This document shows, in pieces, positions 1 to 8,229 of a DNA stretch of 64,000 bases. This DNA comes from JBCBGF01 sp038526915. Lineage in GTDB: Bacteria > Pseudomonadota > Alphaproteobacteria > Rhodobacterales > Rhodobacteraceae. Positions within the stretch are counted from its first letter, which is position 1. Every line of letters starts with the position of its first letter. The stretch spans positions 62,001 through 126,000 of the forward strand of contig JBCBGF010000006.1 of NCBI GenBank assembly GCA_038526915.1, in the 5' to 3' direction. The notes under the pieces were generated by a model. The model ran no database searches. It had not been told where the DNA came from and saw only the letters and a program-made list of their open reading frames with translations. Made by a program: the position numbers and the translations under genes.

Positions 1-383
1 CCTTCGGCCCCCAGAAGGCCAAACAGCCACGGCGCGATCAGCCAGAAGACAAGCGAGATCGCCAAAGCCACCGCCAGCCCCAACCCGGTGGCGTGTAGGG
101 CCAATCGTGCGACGGCATCCTCGCTGCTCTCGCCCCCGCGCGCTTGCGACAGTGCGGTGTTGGCGCCCGCTGACAGGCCTACGGAAAACGCGCTGACCGC
201 GACGATGACGGGGTAGACAAACCCAACAGCGGCAAGGGCTGACCCGCCCAGACGCGCGAGGAAATAGGCATCGGCCAGGCCAATGGCCAGCACGCTGAAA
301 ATGCCAAATGACATCGGCGCGCTGACGCGCCACAACTGATGCGCGACGGGGCCGTCGTTCAGGTCGGATGTTGCAGTGCTCAT
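1..383 (-). CDS. MATE family efflux transporter, N-terminal part (runs off the window)
   Basis: Translating the minus strand from the ATG at 383 gives an open frame to base 1, about 127 residues, beginning MSTATSDLNDGPVAHQLW. It shows a cytoplasmic lead, then hydrophobic helices typical of the first membrane segments of MATE/DinF multidrug-sodium or proton antiporters, with the family-like stretch GLADAYFLARLGGSALAA in helix 1. The rest of the roughly 450-residue protein lies outside the window. It reads away from the stress operon at 538, and no EcfG-type promoter sits in front of it. The family call rests on recognised N-terminal pattern only. Confidence 0.75.
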   Translation of the reverse strand, partial: MSTATSDLNDGPVAHQLWRVSAPMSFGIFSVLAIGLADAYFLARLGGSALAAVGFVYPVIVAVSAFSVGLSAGANTALSQARGGESSEDAVARLALHATGLGLAVALAISLVFWLIAPWLFGLLGAE

Positions 384-480
384 GACAGGGCGGGCCGGTG
401 ACGTGGGAAGGTCTTTAAAATCAACGTCAAACTCTCATTGTTTCCTGGGTGCGACAGAACGGCTTTCGGCCCTGCAGCGG

Positions 481-506
481 GGAACCTAACGCCGTGGACC
501 TGCGTT
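481..506 (+). promoter_or_regulatory. EcfG-type general stress promoter for the NepR-like/kinase operon
   Basis: GGAAC at 481-485, a 17-base spacer and CGTT at 503-506 match the alphaproteobacterial EcfG consensus exactly. The expected transcript start near 512 leaves room for the Shine-Dalgarno CGGAGG at 525-530 and the GTG at 538. Confidence 0.85.
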
Positions 507-537
507 GCGTTCCCGATCAACTTTCGGAGGCCTGCCC

Positions 538-693
538 GTGGCGCATCTTCAAACCCCCCCTCTATCTGCTTGGCGCATGGCGTGCATCGCGGTGCCATTG
601 CGCCATGTTTACGCGCAGATGCCCGACAGCGATCCCGACGATCTGGTCTTTCCAGACCTCGTCGACCGTCTTCGTCGGTCAACCGAGGGGTAA
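538..693 (+). CDS. NepR-like small protein, putative anti-sigma factor of the general stress response
   Basis: A 51-residue ORF starting GTG at 538, chosen because CGGAGG lies 7 bases upstream and the start falls just behind an exact EcfG promoter. Its C-terminal half (PLRHVYAQMPDSDPDD followed by FPDLVDRLRR) resembles the NepR core pattern LRxVYxxV...PDRFxDLLxxL, with the leucine/tyrosine and D-L-v-x-x-L positions in register. NepR proteins hold EcfG sigma factors inactive until phosphorylated PhyR binds them. The ORF stops 4 bases before the kinase start, so the two are probably translationally coupled. The similarity is partial and was judged by eye; a leader peptide without NepR function remains possible. 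An in-frame TTG at 505 would overlap the promoter and is rejected. Confidence 0.5.
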   Translation: MAHLQTPPLSAWRMACIAVPLRHVYAQMPDSDPDDLVFPDLVDRLRRSTEG

Positions 694-697
694 GGCA

Positions 698-2575
698 GTG
701 CTTTATACAAAGATCCCCCCGCTCCCACGTGACCGCACGGTTGAAGACCGGCCTGACGGTCCTTACGCTGTGGCAGCGCAGGACGATGTAGTGCGCGGTC
801 GTCGCCCGAGCGCGGGGTTCGATGTGAGCGAAGAAGACAAGGCAGCGGCACAGAGCCGTCTGAGCACGCCATCGCTTGCCGTGCGGGTGGCGGCGATGAT
901 CTCGCTTGCGCTTCTACCCATCGGCCTGATGGCGGTGGTGCAGTCGCTGCAATCGCTGGACCGGGCGCAAACCTCGCACCGGGAGACGTTGAGCGCGCAG
1001 ACCTTTCAGGCCGCGCTGCCAGAGGGTGAGGCGATTGTCGGGGCCTTCAACCTGGCGCGCGGGCTGGCGCATGCAATCCCTCACTTGATCACATCGCCCG
1101 ATGCGTGCCGCGCGGCGATGCAAAGCGCGATTGCGGGGGATAGCCGGATCACCTTCATCGGCTTTGTCGACACGTCCCAGACCACCTCGTGCAACAGCAC
1201 GGGCCGGGTCCTCGATTTCTCGGGCAACCCGCAGACGGACCGGGCCTTTGTGGCCGGGGTTCGGGATATCTCGTTCAACCCCGCCGCGTCGGAATCGCAG
1301 ACCGCCGTGATGATTGTCAGCGAACCGGTGCGGGATGCGGAAGATGCGCTTTTGGGGTTTGTGACGCTGTCGGTGCCGTCGACGCCGTTGGAACAGGTTC
1401 GCGCCGTGAGCGATATCGATGAGGCTGTGACACTTGTCACCTTCAACGGCATGGGCGAGATCTTGACGAGCGATCTGCCGCGCGAGGCCGTGGCGGATGT
1501 CCTGCCGGACGATACGACGTTGGACAGTCTGGTGGGCGACGGGCAGCGTGTGTTCACCGCCGAAAGCGCCGACGGCACGTTGCGCGATTTCGCGCTGGTC
1601 CCGATCATGCCGGGCAAGGCCTATGCGTTAGGTAGTTGGATTGCGCCGACTTCTGGCGCGATGGGCGGGGCGTTCGTGGCCTCTTCGGTGCTGTTTCCGC
1701 TTCTGATGTGGGCGGCAAGTGTCGTCGTCGCGATCCTGGCGCTGCGGCGTCTTGTGCTGGAGCCTGTGCGCGTTCTGCGGATGCGGATGCGCAGTTTTGC
1801 CGATGGGCGCCGTGTGACGGGCAGCCAGTCGATGGCCGTCGCCCCGCGCGAGCTGCGCGAGATCGGCGAGACGTTTGAGCGGATGGCCTATCAGATTTCG
1901 CGGGACGAGGCGGAGCTTGAGGACAAGGTGCATGAACGCGAGATGCTGCTGCGTGAGGTGCATCACCGCGTGAAAAACAACCTGCAACTGATGTCATCGA
2001 TCATCAACATGCAGATCCGGCAGACCGAAGGGGCCGCAGCCGAAGAAGCGCTGCGCCGGGTGCAGGGGCGTTTGGCGAGCCTCGCGAAGTTTCATCAGGA
2101 CCTCTATGAGACGTCATCGCTGTCGCGGCTTCGCGCCGATCAACTGCTGGAAGACCTCGCCCGCCAGATGATCAGCATGAGCGCCGATCCCCTTCGCCAG
2201 ATCGATCTGCGCCTCGATCTCGATGAGGTGATCCTGGCCCCCGATCAGGCGAGCCCACTTGCGATGCTGGCGACCGAGGCACTGACCAACGCGCTGAAAT
2301 ATGCCAGCGCTTCTGAGGGGGAGACGCCCTATATCGCGATGGCGTTGACACGCGCAGGCGAAGGGGACCGGGTGCGGTTTGTCCTTGAGAACTCGTTGTC
2401 GCCTCAGGCCGCGCGCAGCGAGGCGAAGGGTCTTGGCACCAAGTTGATCGCGGCCTTTGCCTCGCAACTGGAGACAACGGCAGAGCGGGACGAGACTGAG
2501 ACGCTCTACCGGCTGAGCATTGAATTTAATCGCGCATCCCCGTCGGCAGACATGTATGGAACCGATATGCCCTGA
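698..2575 (+). CDS. HisKA_2-type membrane sensor histidine kinase (general stress sensor candidate)
   Basis: About 625 residues from the GTG at 698; the longer frame back to 449 would cover the promoter and the small upstream ORF. A transmembrane helix near residues 62-82 and a second near 325-350 enclose a periplasmic sensor domain of roughly 240 residues. A HAMP-like linker and coiled coil follow, then the HisKA_2 dimerisation motif EVHHRVKNNLQLM with the phospho-acceptor His at 422/423. The C-terminal ATPase has an N-box (TEALTNALKYA) and a late glycine motif (GLGTKLIAAF). HisKA_2/HWE kinases commonly phosphorylate PhyR-type regulators, and with an NepR-like ORF directly upstream and an EcfG promoter this is a candidate input or feedback kinase. 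PhyR and EcfG themselves are not in the window. The EcfG promoter of the next gene overlaps its 3' end. Confidence 0.88.
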   Translation: MLYTKIPPLPRDRTVEDRPDGPYAVAAQDDVVRGRRPSAGFDVSEEDKAAAQSRLSTPSLAVRVAAMISLALLPIGLMAVVQSLQSLDRAQTSHRETLSAQTFQAALPEGEAIVGAFNLARGLAHAIPHLITSPDACRAAMQSAIAGDSRITFIGFVDTSQTTSCNSTGRVLDFSGNPQTDRAFVAGVRDISFNPAASESQTAVMIVSEPVRDAEDALLGFVTLSVPSTPLEQVRAVSDIDEAVTLVTFNGMGEILTSDLPREAVADVLPDDTTLDSLVGDGQRVFTAESADGTLRDFALVPIMPGKAYALGSWIAPTSGAMGGAFVASSVLFPLLMWAASVVVAILALRRLVLEPVRVLRMRMRSFADGRRVTGSQSMAVAPRELREIGETFERMAYQISRDEAELEDKVHEREMLLREVHHRVKNNLQLMSSIINMQIRQTEGAAAEEALRRVQGRLASLAKFHQDLYETSSLSRLRADQLLEDLARQMISMSADPLRQIDLRLDLDEVILAPDQASPLAMLATEALTNALKYASASEGETPYIAMALTRAGEGDRVRFVLENSLSPQAARSEAKGLGTKLIAAFASQLETTAERDETETLYRLSIEFNRASPSADMYGTDMP

Positions 2576-2583
2576 CATGCGTT
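2558..2583 (+). promoter_or_regulatory. EcfG-type promoter for the phospholipase D-like gene
   Basis: GGAAC at 2558-2562, 17 bases, CGTT at 2580-2583: an exact consensus match. The -35 element lies inside the last codons of the upstream kinase, and the predicted transcript start is near 2589. Confidence 0.8.
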
Positions 2584-2613
2584 GCCCCGTTTAATCGTTT
2601 GCCTGAGGGACCT

Positions 2614-4188
2614 GTGGCATTGAAGGACACCACCGAACTGCCCGATGCCACGTCGGACTTGAAGGACCTTCAGGTCCTTATCACGGCAGAAGAGGCGTAT
2701 CCTGCGCTGGAACGTGCGTTCCTAGGTGCCGAGCAGGAGATTTGGGCGAGTTTTCGGATCTTCGACCTTCAAACCCGTCTGCGCAGTGAGGAAGGGCGCG
2801 CGATCGGCCAAACTTGGTTCGATTTGATCGTGCATGTTCTCAGGCGGGGCGTTGCGCTGCATTTTATACTCGCGGATTTCGATCCGGTGGTGGCGCCTGA
2901 GTTGCACATGGCCTCGTGGCGCGCGCGCCGCGCGTTCGAGGCCGCTGGGGAGGCGGCAGGGGATGGCGCGCAACTCGCGGTGCAAAACGCCCTTCACGAG
3001 GCCCGGGTCGGGCTCTTGCCCCGAATGGTGCTCTGGCGGCGTTTGCGCGCCGAGCTGGCAAAGACGGCGGCAGGTTTGAATGCAGCCCCTGAGGGCGTGC
3101 GCAGGGAAAAGCTCACCAGTGCCCCTGCGTTGCGCCCCTTGCTGACAGAAAAGCCGGACGGATCGCTCGCGCCAAGGATCTGGCCCCCGCCGCCGCTGAT
3201 CCCGGCCACCCATCACCAGAAAATCGCCGTCTTCGACCGGTCGCTTCTGTGCATTGGCGGGCTGGACCTGGACGAACGGCGTTACGATGACAAGACACAC
3301 CGCCGAGACCAATCGGACACATGGCACGATGTGCAGTTGATGTGTCGCGGGGCCGCCGCGCGTGAAGCGCAAGTGCATCTGGAGCGGTTTTTGAACATGG
3401 TTTCTGACACTTGCGCGACCGGCAGCGGGGGCCGGGTGTTGCGCACGCTGTCGCGCAAGCGGCGGTTCGCGCTGCCCCATCTGGGGCCAAAGCCCGTGGT
3501 GCGCGAGCTGGCCGATGCGCATCTGAGGATGATCGGGGACGCGCAGGAGTTGCTGTATTTCGAGACCCAGTTTTTTCGTGATCCCCATCTGGCGGAGTGT
3601 CTGGCCAAGGCAGGTTCGGCCAGGCCCGATCTGGGGCTGATCATGGTTCTGCCGGGTGCCCCCGAAGACGTCGCGTTCGAGGATAGCCGGTCGCTTGATG
3701 CGCGCTACGGCGAGCACCTCCAGGCGCGCGCGGTGGAGACGGTGCGGGCGGCCTTTGGCGACCGGGCGGTGTTCTGTTCGCCGGTGCGGCCCAAACCCGT
3801 CGCGGGCGAGGGGCGCGACAGGCTGGAAGGCTCGCCGATCATCTATGTGCATGCGAAGGTGTCGATCTTCGATGATCGCGCGGCCATCGTGTCGTCGGCC
3901 AACCTCAACGGGCGCAGTCTTTACTGGGATACCGAGGCAGGTCTGACGCTGAGCGATGGGGCGCAGGTGGCGGGCCTGCGGCAGCGGGTGTTTCGCCACT
4001 GGCTGGGCCCGGACGCGGATTCGGCGTGCTATGCGACCGCAACGGCGGCTGGGGCCTGGCGTGCGCTTGTTGAGGCGAACGCGAACGCGGGGCCGGAGGA
4101 TCGGGTGGGCTTTCTGGTGCCTTATGATGTGGCCCCGGCCAAGGCGTTCGGGCGCCCCTTGCCCGGTGTGCCATCCGCGATGGTGTGA
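2614..4188 (+). CDS. Phospholipase D-like / cardiolipin synthase-type protein
   Basis: About 524 residues. Two HxK-type PLD motifs are visible: THHQKIAVFDRSLLCIGG with downstream D residues in the first half, and YVHAKVSIFDDRAAIVSSAN in the second half, the latter followed by the GRS/W-D-T-E pattern common in the superfamily. PLD enzymes of this layout hydrolyse or transphosphatidylate phospholipids using the paired histidines. There is no clear signal peptide or transmembrane helix, so it is probably cytosolic or membrane-peripheral. The GTG at 2614 is preferred because GAGG lies just upstream and the EcfG promoter at 2558-2583 gives a leader that includes it; an in-frame TTG at 2599 is the alternative. 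The place in the stress block suggests a membrane-remodelling role, which is inference. Confidence 0.82.
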   Translation: MALKDTTELPDATSDLKDLQVLITAEEAYPALERAFLGAEQEIWASFRIFDLQTRLRSEEGRAIGQTWFDLIVHVLRRGVALHFILADFDPVVAPELHMASWRARRAFEAAGEAAGDGAQLAVQNALHEARVGLLPRMVLWRRLRAELAKTAAGLNAAPEGVRREKLTSAPALRPLLTEKPDGSLAPRIWPPPPLIPATHHQKIAVFDRSLLCIGGLDLDERRYDDKTHRRDQSDTWHDVQLMCRGAAAREAQVHLERFLNMVSDTCATGSGGRVLRTLSRKRRFALPHLGPKPVVRELADAHLRMIGDAQELLYFETQFFRDPHLAECLAKAGSARPDLGLIMVLPGAPEDVAFEDSRSLDARYGEHLQARAVETVRAAFGDRAVFCSPVRPKPVAGEGRDRLEGSPIIYVHAKVSIFDDRAAIVSSANLNGRSLYWDTEAGLTLSDGAQVAGLRQRVFRHWLGPDADSACYATATAAGAWRALVEANANAGPEDRVGFLVPYDVAPAKAFGRPLPGVPSAMV

Positions 4189-4208
4189 TCCGGGTGGTGC
4201 TCTGTCGG

Positions 4209-4233
4209 GAACGATTGCGGGGTTCAAGCGTTA
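4209..4233 (+). promoter_or_regulatory. EcfG-type promoter for the small membrane protein and hdeD-like gene
   Basis: GGAAC at 4209-4213, 16 bases, CGTT at 4230-4233. The match is exact with the shorter permitted spacer. It decides the downstream start: the ATG-like codon at 4235 would be untranscribed, so translation begins at 4265. Confidence 0.85.
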
Positions 4234-4264
4234 GATGTCGAACACGCAACCGATGGAGTTCGAC

Positions 4265-4417
4265 ATGGAAATCACGACCCTTCTTGCTGTGCTGGTCTTG
4301 GCGACCTTTGCCGCTGTGATCGCCTTTGCTGTGATCAGCAAACGCCGCACTGAGCAGCTGATCGAAGACGACGATGCCCCGAAATCGACGCTGGCCAAGG
4401 ACGGGCCGAATCGCTGA
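4265..4417 (+). CDS. Small single-pass membrane protein
   Basis: A 50-residue protein, MEITTLLAVLVLATFAAVIAF followed by a basic then acidic tail ending in DGPNR. One N-terminal transmembrane helix (about residues 4-25) carries a short charged cytoplasmic tail. No family is recognised. The start at 4265 has GGAG 7 bases upstream and lies behind the EcfG promoter at 4209-4233; the in-frame start at 4235 precedes the predicted transcript start. It is 42 bases ahead of the hdeD-like gene and likely shares its transcript. Small stress-induced membrane proteins of this size often tune larger complexes, but nothing here shows a partner. Confidence 0.65.
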   Translation: MEITTLLAVLVLATFAAVIAFAVISKRRTEQLIEDDDAPKSTLAKDGPNR

Positions 4418-4459
4418 GCCCCGGGTCAGCTACACTTCTGCAAAAAAGGAGCCTCTCCA

Positions 4460-5107
4460 ATGACAGATGTCTCCCAAACGCACGGCCCGCGCGGCCATGA
4501 GGCCGACCGCGGGGCCGATGCATCGAAAGAGACGAAAGACGCCGCCTTCCAAGCGGGCAAGGCGGTGGCGCATAACCGCTGGCTATTGCTAATCGTCGGC
4601 ACGATCACCGTGCTGGCTGGTGTCGCGGCCATCGCGATGCCGTTTCTAGCCTCTCTTGCCGCTGCCGTCATTGTGGCCTGGGCGCTGATCCTCAGCGGTG
4701 GCGTGGGCCTCTTCACAGCCTTTCGCAGGCATGACGGCTGGCACATCGCGTCGTCCTTTGCGCTGTCGGTGCTGTCTATCCTAGGCGGCATCCTCATCCT
4801 CAGTCAGCCGATCGCGGGGCTCTTTGCCCTGACAACGATTCTCATCGCTTTCTTCGCCGCAGCCGGGATCTTGAAGATCTATTATGGCGTGCAATCCTGG
4901 GGCGACGGCGGTGGCTGGATGGTGGCGCTGGGCGTGGTGTCGGTCCTGTTCGCCGCACTTTTGTGGTTTGAGCCGCCGTTCAACGCGGCCTGGCTGCCGG
5001 GCGTCGTCTTGGCCGTTGACCTGATCCTGTGGGGCGCGCTGCAGATCGCGTTGGCCATTCGGATCGGGCGCGAGACGGCGGAGACGACCAGCATTCAGGC
5101 GCACTAA
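4460..5107 (+). CDS. hdeD: HdeD family acid-resistance membrane protein
   Basis: 215 residues with a hydrophilic N-terminus of about 35 residues, then six hydrophobic helices in three hairpin pairs, as in HdeD/DUF308 proteins. The stretch NRWLLLIVGTITVLAGVAAI opens the first helix in the usual way. HdeD of enterobacteria is an inner-membrane protein linked to acid resistance; the biochemical activity of the family is unknown. A strong Shine-Dalgarno (AAGGAG) precedes the ATG. It follows the small membrane protein in an EcfG-driven unit. Its stop codon overlaps the stop of the convergent trkA gene by 4 bases (5104-5107), with no terminator in between. Confidence 0.82.
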   Translation: MTDVSQTHGPRGHEADRGADASKETKDAAFQAGKAVAHNRWLLLIVGTITVLAGVAAIAMPFLASLAAAVIVAWALILSGGVGLFTAFRRHDGWHIASSFALSVLSILGGILILSQPIAGLFALTTILIAFFAAAGILKIYYGVQSWGDGGGWMVALGVVSVLFAALLWFEPPFNAAWLPGVVLAVDLILWGALQIALAIRIGRETAETTSIQAH

Positions 5108-5754
5108 CCCTCTTCAAACACCTTCGTCAGCGCGTCCGCCGCGTCGCAGTGCACGACAAACAAGACGTGGTCGCCCGCTGAAAGACGGGTGTCACTGGCG
5201 GCAAAAACATCTGCGTCCGCGCCAGCCACGGCAATGGCGCGGGCGCTGTCGGGCAGATCGAGATCGCCCAAGGCGTGGCCCACCAGAGCGTCTGGCACCA
5301 CATGATTCACGATCCGCAACTCCCGCCGCAAGGCGAGATCGGTTTCCACCTCACTATGCTGCGTCAGCCCCGACACGATGGAGCGAGCAAGGCTTTCATG
5401 GGGTGTGATCACATCGTCAAGGCTGAGTTCCTTTACGACCGACATCATCTCAGACCGAACGATTTGCGGGATCACGCGGGTGTAGCCCACCGACCGCGCC
5501 ACCACGGCTGCAAGGATGTTCACGTCATCATTGTTGGTCAGCGCCACGAGCGCATCCGATCCATCGCCAAACGCATCGCGCAGGGTCGAGGGCAGTGTGC
5601 CGTCGCCAATCACCATCGCACAATCGAGCCCATCGGACAGGCCATCGAGCTTGTCGCGGTTGGCATCGATCAACACCACGTCGTGGCCTTCCTCGACCAG
5701 GTGACGCGCGGTGGCCACGCCAAAGCTGGATGCGCCAAGAATTGAGACATGCAT
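5104..5754 (-). CDS. trkA: TrkA/KtrA-type potassium channel regulatory subunit
   Basis: 216 residues: an N-terminal RCK/TrkA-N Rossmann domain (GASSFGVATARHLVEEGHDV, then the acidic VLIDAN that binds NAD ribose) and a C-terminal TrkA-C domain from about residue 135 to the end. Single-RCK length matches KtrA rather than the duplicated enterobacterial TrkA. It gates the membrane partner TrkH in response to nucleotide. The gene starts 3 bases after the trkH stop, with its Shine-Dalgarno CGGAGG lying in the last trkH codons, so the pair is co-translated and co-transcribed from the EcfG promoter at 7289-7314. Confidence 0.88.
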   Translation of the reverse strand: MHVSILGASSFGVATARHLVEEGHDVVLIDANRDKLDGLSDGLDCAMVIGDGTLPSTLRDAFGDGSDALVALTNNDDVNILAAVVARSVGYTRVIPQIVRSEMMSVVKELSLDDVITPHESLARSIVSGLTQHSEVETDLALRRELRIVNHVVPDALVGHALGDLDLPDSARAIAVAGADADVFAASDTRLSAGDHVLFVVHCDAADALTKVFEEG

Positions 5755-5757
5755 GGG

Positions 5758-7233
5758 CTACCTCCGGGAAAGCCAGGTTGAGGGCAGAAAGAGCGCGATG
5801 AAGACGAAGAACTCAAGCCGTCCCAGAAACATCGCGAGGATTGTCATGGTCTTGAGATGGGGGGCGAGGTCCGGGCCGATTACCCCCGTCGACAGGCCCA
5901 CGCAGGACAGTGCCGAGACGGCATCGAAGAGCGCGGGCAGAACCGGGTGCCCGTCGGCATAGAACGCCCCCCACAGGATCAGGGCGGCCACAAGGTAGAT
6001 CGACAAAAGTGCGGCGGCCATCAAAACCGCCTCATCATCGGCGCGCTTGTCACCCACCCGCAGGTGCGACAGCGCGCGGTTGGGCATGCGCAGGCGCAGG
6101 AATACCAGGCGCACGATCCGGCTGAGCACCATGGTGCGCGCGGTCTTCAGGCCACCGGTCGTCGAGCCGATATCCCCGCCCAGAAGCATCGCAGCCACCA
6201 GGATCAGGGTGATCGGGCCCACGGGCGTGACCGGTCCGGCGGAAAACCCGGCGGTGGTCTGCGCGCTGAGGTAATTCAGGAGGCTTGCATAGGCCTCGCG
6301 CGTGGTGGCGTCTTGCCAGAAGATCTGGGCCGCGGTGTAGAGGGTGGCACCGCTTGCCAGCGCGGCGAGGGTGACGGGCACCGTGCCCCGCTGCCAGGCG
6401 ATGCGCGGGCCCCGCCGCCAGGCCACGGCGTAGAACAGAAGCGAAATGGCGGTGGCCACGCAGAGGAAGATCGCAAAGCCCTGGGCGGCCAGCGAATACT
6501 CCGCCAGGCTGGTGCCGCGCGGAGCGAAGCCGCCGGTGGACACGGCGGCCAGCACGATCATCGGCCCTTCCCACCAACCGGGAAAGAGCGGGATCGCGAT
6601 GGCCATGGCGATCAGCGTGATCGCGCAATAGACCGTCAGGACCACGCGGGCCTTTGCGCGGGTGGAGCCGAAATCATCGCCCCGGCCCACCGCCTCTTTC
6701 CCCAGAACCTGCGCCGCACTTTGCGAATCCATCAACAGCGCCACCCCCGCCACGGCCACCACCACGCCGCCGCACCACTGCAGCCACCCGCGCAAGAGAT
6801 GCGCCGAGACAGGCCAGGTGTCGCTGTTGCTGGCGACAGACAGGCCCGTGGTGGTGATGCCGGAGGCCGCCTCGAACACCGCGTCAAGCACGGGCATCCC
6901 GAGCACGATGAAGGCCGGCGTGGCGGCGAGAGTGGAGACGACGAAAATCAGTGCGAGGGTCACGACCGCCTCGATCCGGCGCAGATCCTCGGTTACCGCC
7001 CAGAAGCGCGCCCAGATCGCCACCGCGATCAGGGCGGCGGTGGGCAAGAGGAGCGCGGTTGCCAGCGCGCCTTCGCCTTCGATCACCGCGCCAAGGCCCG
7101 GCACGCCCACGGGCAACGCCAGCACCGGCGCATGTTTACCCAAGGCGCGAAACACCGTGCGGGGCCGTGCGCGCACGGCCACGGCGGCTTGCCCTTGGCG
7201 GCGGGCGTCCGCGGTTGGTCCAGCGGTGTTCAT
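5758..7233 (-). CDS. trkH: TrkH family potassium uptake protein
   Basis: About 491 residues from ATG 7233 (an in-frame GTG at 7239 is also possible). The protein has many transmembrane helices and four filter-like P-loops: SGITTTGLS, AVSTGGFAP, SAQTTAGFSAG and SALSCVGLSTG, the signature of the SKT superfamily (TrkH/KtrB). It forms the K+-translocating subunit and needs the RCK partner encoded immediately downstream (trkA). An N-terminal cytoplasmic extension of about 30 arginine-rich residues is present. Transcription is likely from the minus-strand EcfG promoter at 7289-7314, giving potassium uptake under general stress, which suits an osmotic-stress programme. Confidence 0.9.
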   Translation of the reverse strand: MNTAGPTADARRQGQAAVAVRARPRTVFRALGKHAPVLALPVGVPGLGAVIEGEGALATALLLPTAALIAVAIWARFWAVTEDLRRIEAVVTLALIFVVSTLAATPAFIVLGMPVLDAVFEAASGITTTGLSVASNSDTWPVSAHLLRGWLQWCGGVVVAVAGVALLMDSQSAAQVLGKEAVGRGDDFGSTRAKARVVLTVYCAITLIAMAIAIPLFPGWWEGPMIVLAAVSTGGFAPRGTSLAEYSLAAQGFAIFLCVATAISLLFYAVAWRRGPRIAWQRGTVPVTLAALASGATLYTAAQIFWQDATTREAYASLLNYLSAQTTAGFSAGPVTPVGPITLILVAAMLLGGDIGSTTGGLKTARTMVLSRIVRLVFLRLRMPNRALSHLRVGDKRADDEAVLMAAALLSIYLVAALILWGAFYADGHPVLPALFDAVSALSCVGLSTGVIGPDLAPHLKTMTILAMFLGRLEFFVFIALFLPSTWLSRR

Positions 7234-7288
7234 GGGCACAGGCGTTCGGAGGCCTGCGGCGCGCGGGAGGCGGCTGTCATACGGCCTG

Positions 7289-7314
7289 AACGCGGGTCGG
7301 TGCGAAAAAGTTCC
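7289..7314 (-). promoter_or_regulatory. EcfG-type promoter for trkH-trkA
   Basis: On the minus strand GGAAC (7314-7310), 17 bases, CGTT (7292-7289). It is an exact match, back to back with the rightward promoter at 7324-7349 and only 9 bases from it. Confidence 0.87.
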
Positions 7315-7323
7315 CAGCTATTT

Positions 7324-7349
7324 GGAACCGATCGCAGGGGGTGGGCGTT
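7324..7349 (+). promoter_or_regulatory. EcfG-type promoter for the FNT-family/GH13 operon
   Basis: GGAAC at 7324-7328, 17 bases, CGTT at 7346-7349, exact match. The next in-frame ATG is at 7357, about where transcription should begin, so the mRNA may be leaderless. Confidence 0.87.
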
Positions 7350-7356
7350 GGCCGCC

Positions 7357-8229
7357 ATGCAATCTGTCCAATCACCCCGCGCCAGATCCCACGCCGCCGA
7401 TCCCGACCGGATCGATGCGGAGAAAACCATAAAGGGCGCGACGCGCCTGTCGCCCGTCCACATCTATGAGGTCATCCGTCGCGATGGCGAGGAGGAGCTG
7501 GAACGCCCCACCGCCTCGCTCATCTGGTCTGGGGTCGCCGCAGGGATCGTGATCAGCTTTTCGGTGCTGGGCGAGGCGATCTTTCGCACATATCTGCCCA
7601 ACGCGCCTGCATCGTATCTCATTGAGAACCTTGGCTATTCCCTAGGCTTTCTGGTAGTGATACTGGGCCGGATGCAGCTGTTTACGGAAAACACCATCAC
7701 CACGGTGCTGCCGGTCATGCACGCGGGCACGGGGGAGGTGTTTCTGGCTATGCTGCGCCTGTGGGGGATCGTGCTGGCCGCCAATATCGTGGGCGCGTTC
7801 ATTGCGGGATATTTCATGACATTGCCCGCCGCGTTTGGGCCAGAGATCCGGCAGGCGTTCAATGATCTGTCACAGCACGCCGTGGGCATGGGGCCGTGGC
7901 AGAGTTTCGTGCGCGGCATCCCGGCGGGGGTGCTCGTGGCGTCGATCGTCTGGATGATGCCGTCGGCGGAAGGTGGCGGGTTCTTCATCATCCTGGCCTT
8001 CACCTGGCTGATTGCCGCGGGCGATTTCACCCATATCATCGCAGGCTCGGTCGAGATGGCGCATCTGTTGTGGCTGGGCGATCTGTCGGCCACCGGGGCG
8101 GTGTTTGCCTTCTTCCTGCCGGTGCTTGCGGGCAATATCATCGGCGGCACTGCGATTTTTGCGCTGCTCGCATGGGGGCAGGTGCGCAAGGAAGTTGAAG
8201 GCAAACAGGCAGCGCACGCGGATGTCTGA
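7357..8229 (+). CDS. Formate/nitrite transporter (FNT) family membrane protein
   Basis: 290 residues, with a hydrophilic N-terminus of about 55 residues and then six hydrophobic helices. The first reads LIWSGVAAGIVISFSVLGEA, matching FNT proteins of the YfdC/FocA-like type; GRMQLFTENTITTVLPVM is a further family hallmark. FNT proteins are pentameric channels for small monovalent anions; the substrate of this branch is unknown. The frame is open upstream to 5857, but everything before 7357 overlaps trkH and the divergent promoters. There is no ATG, GTG or TTG alternative close downstream, so a leaderless transcript is likely. The stop overlaps the start of the GH13 gene. Confidence 0.85.
   Translation: MQSVQSPRARSHAADPDRIDAEKTIKGATRLSPVHIYEVIRRDGEEELERPTASLIWSGVAAGIVISFSVLGEAIFRTYLPNAPASYLIENLGYSLGFLVVILGRMQLFTENTITTVLPVMHAGTGEVFLAMLRLWGIVLAANIVGAFIAGYFMTLPAAFGPEIRQAFNDLSQHAVGMGPWQSFVRGIPAGVLVASIVWMMPSAEGGGFFIILAFTWLIAAGDFTHIIAGSVEMAHLLWLGDLSATGAVFAFFLPVLAGNIIGGTAIFALLAWGQVRKEVEGKQAAHADV

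Noticed and set aside
449..697. N-terminal extension of the histidine kinase
   Set aside because: It would place the kinase start ahead of its promoter and overlap the NepR-like ORF; the translated extension is not kinase-like.
2722..4227. 501-codon minus-strand frame across the PLD gene
   Set aside because: Same reason: antisense shadow of a gene with two PLD motifs.
5857..7356. Long open frame continuing upstream of the FNT gene
   Set aside because: It lies antisense to trkH and across two exact promoters; its sequence is low-complexity Arg/Gly/His typical of shadow frames in GC-rich DNA.
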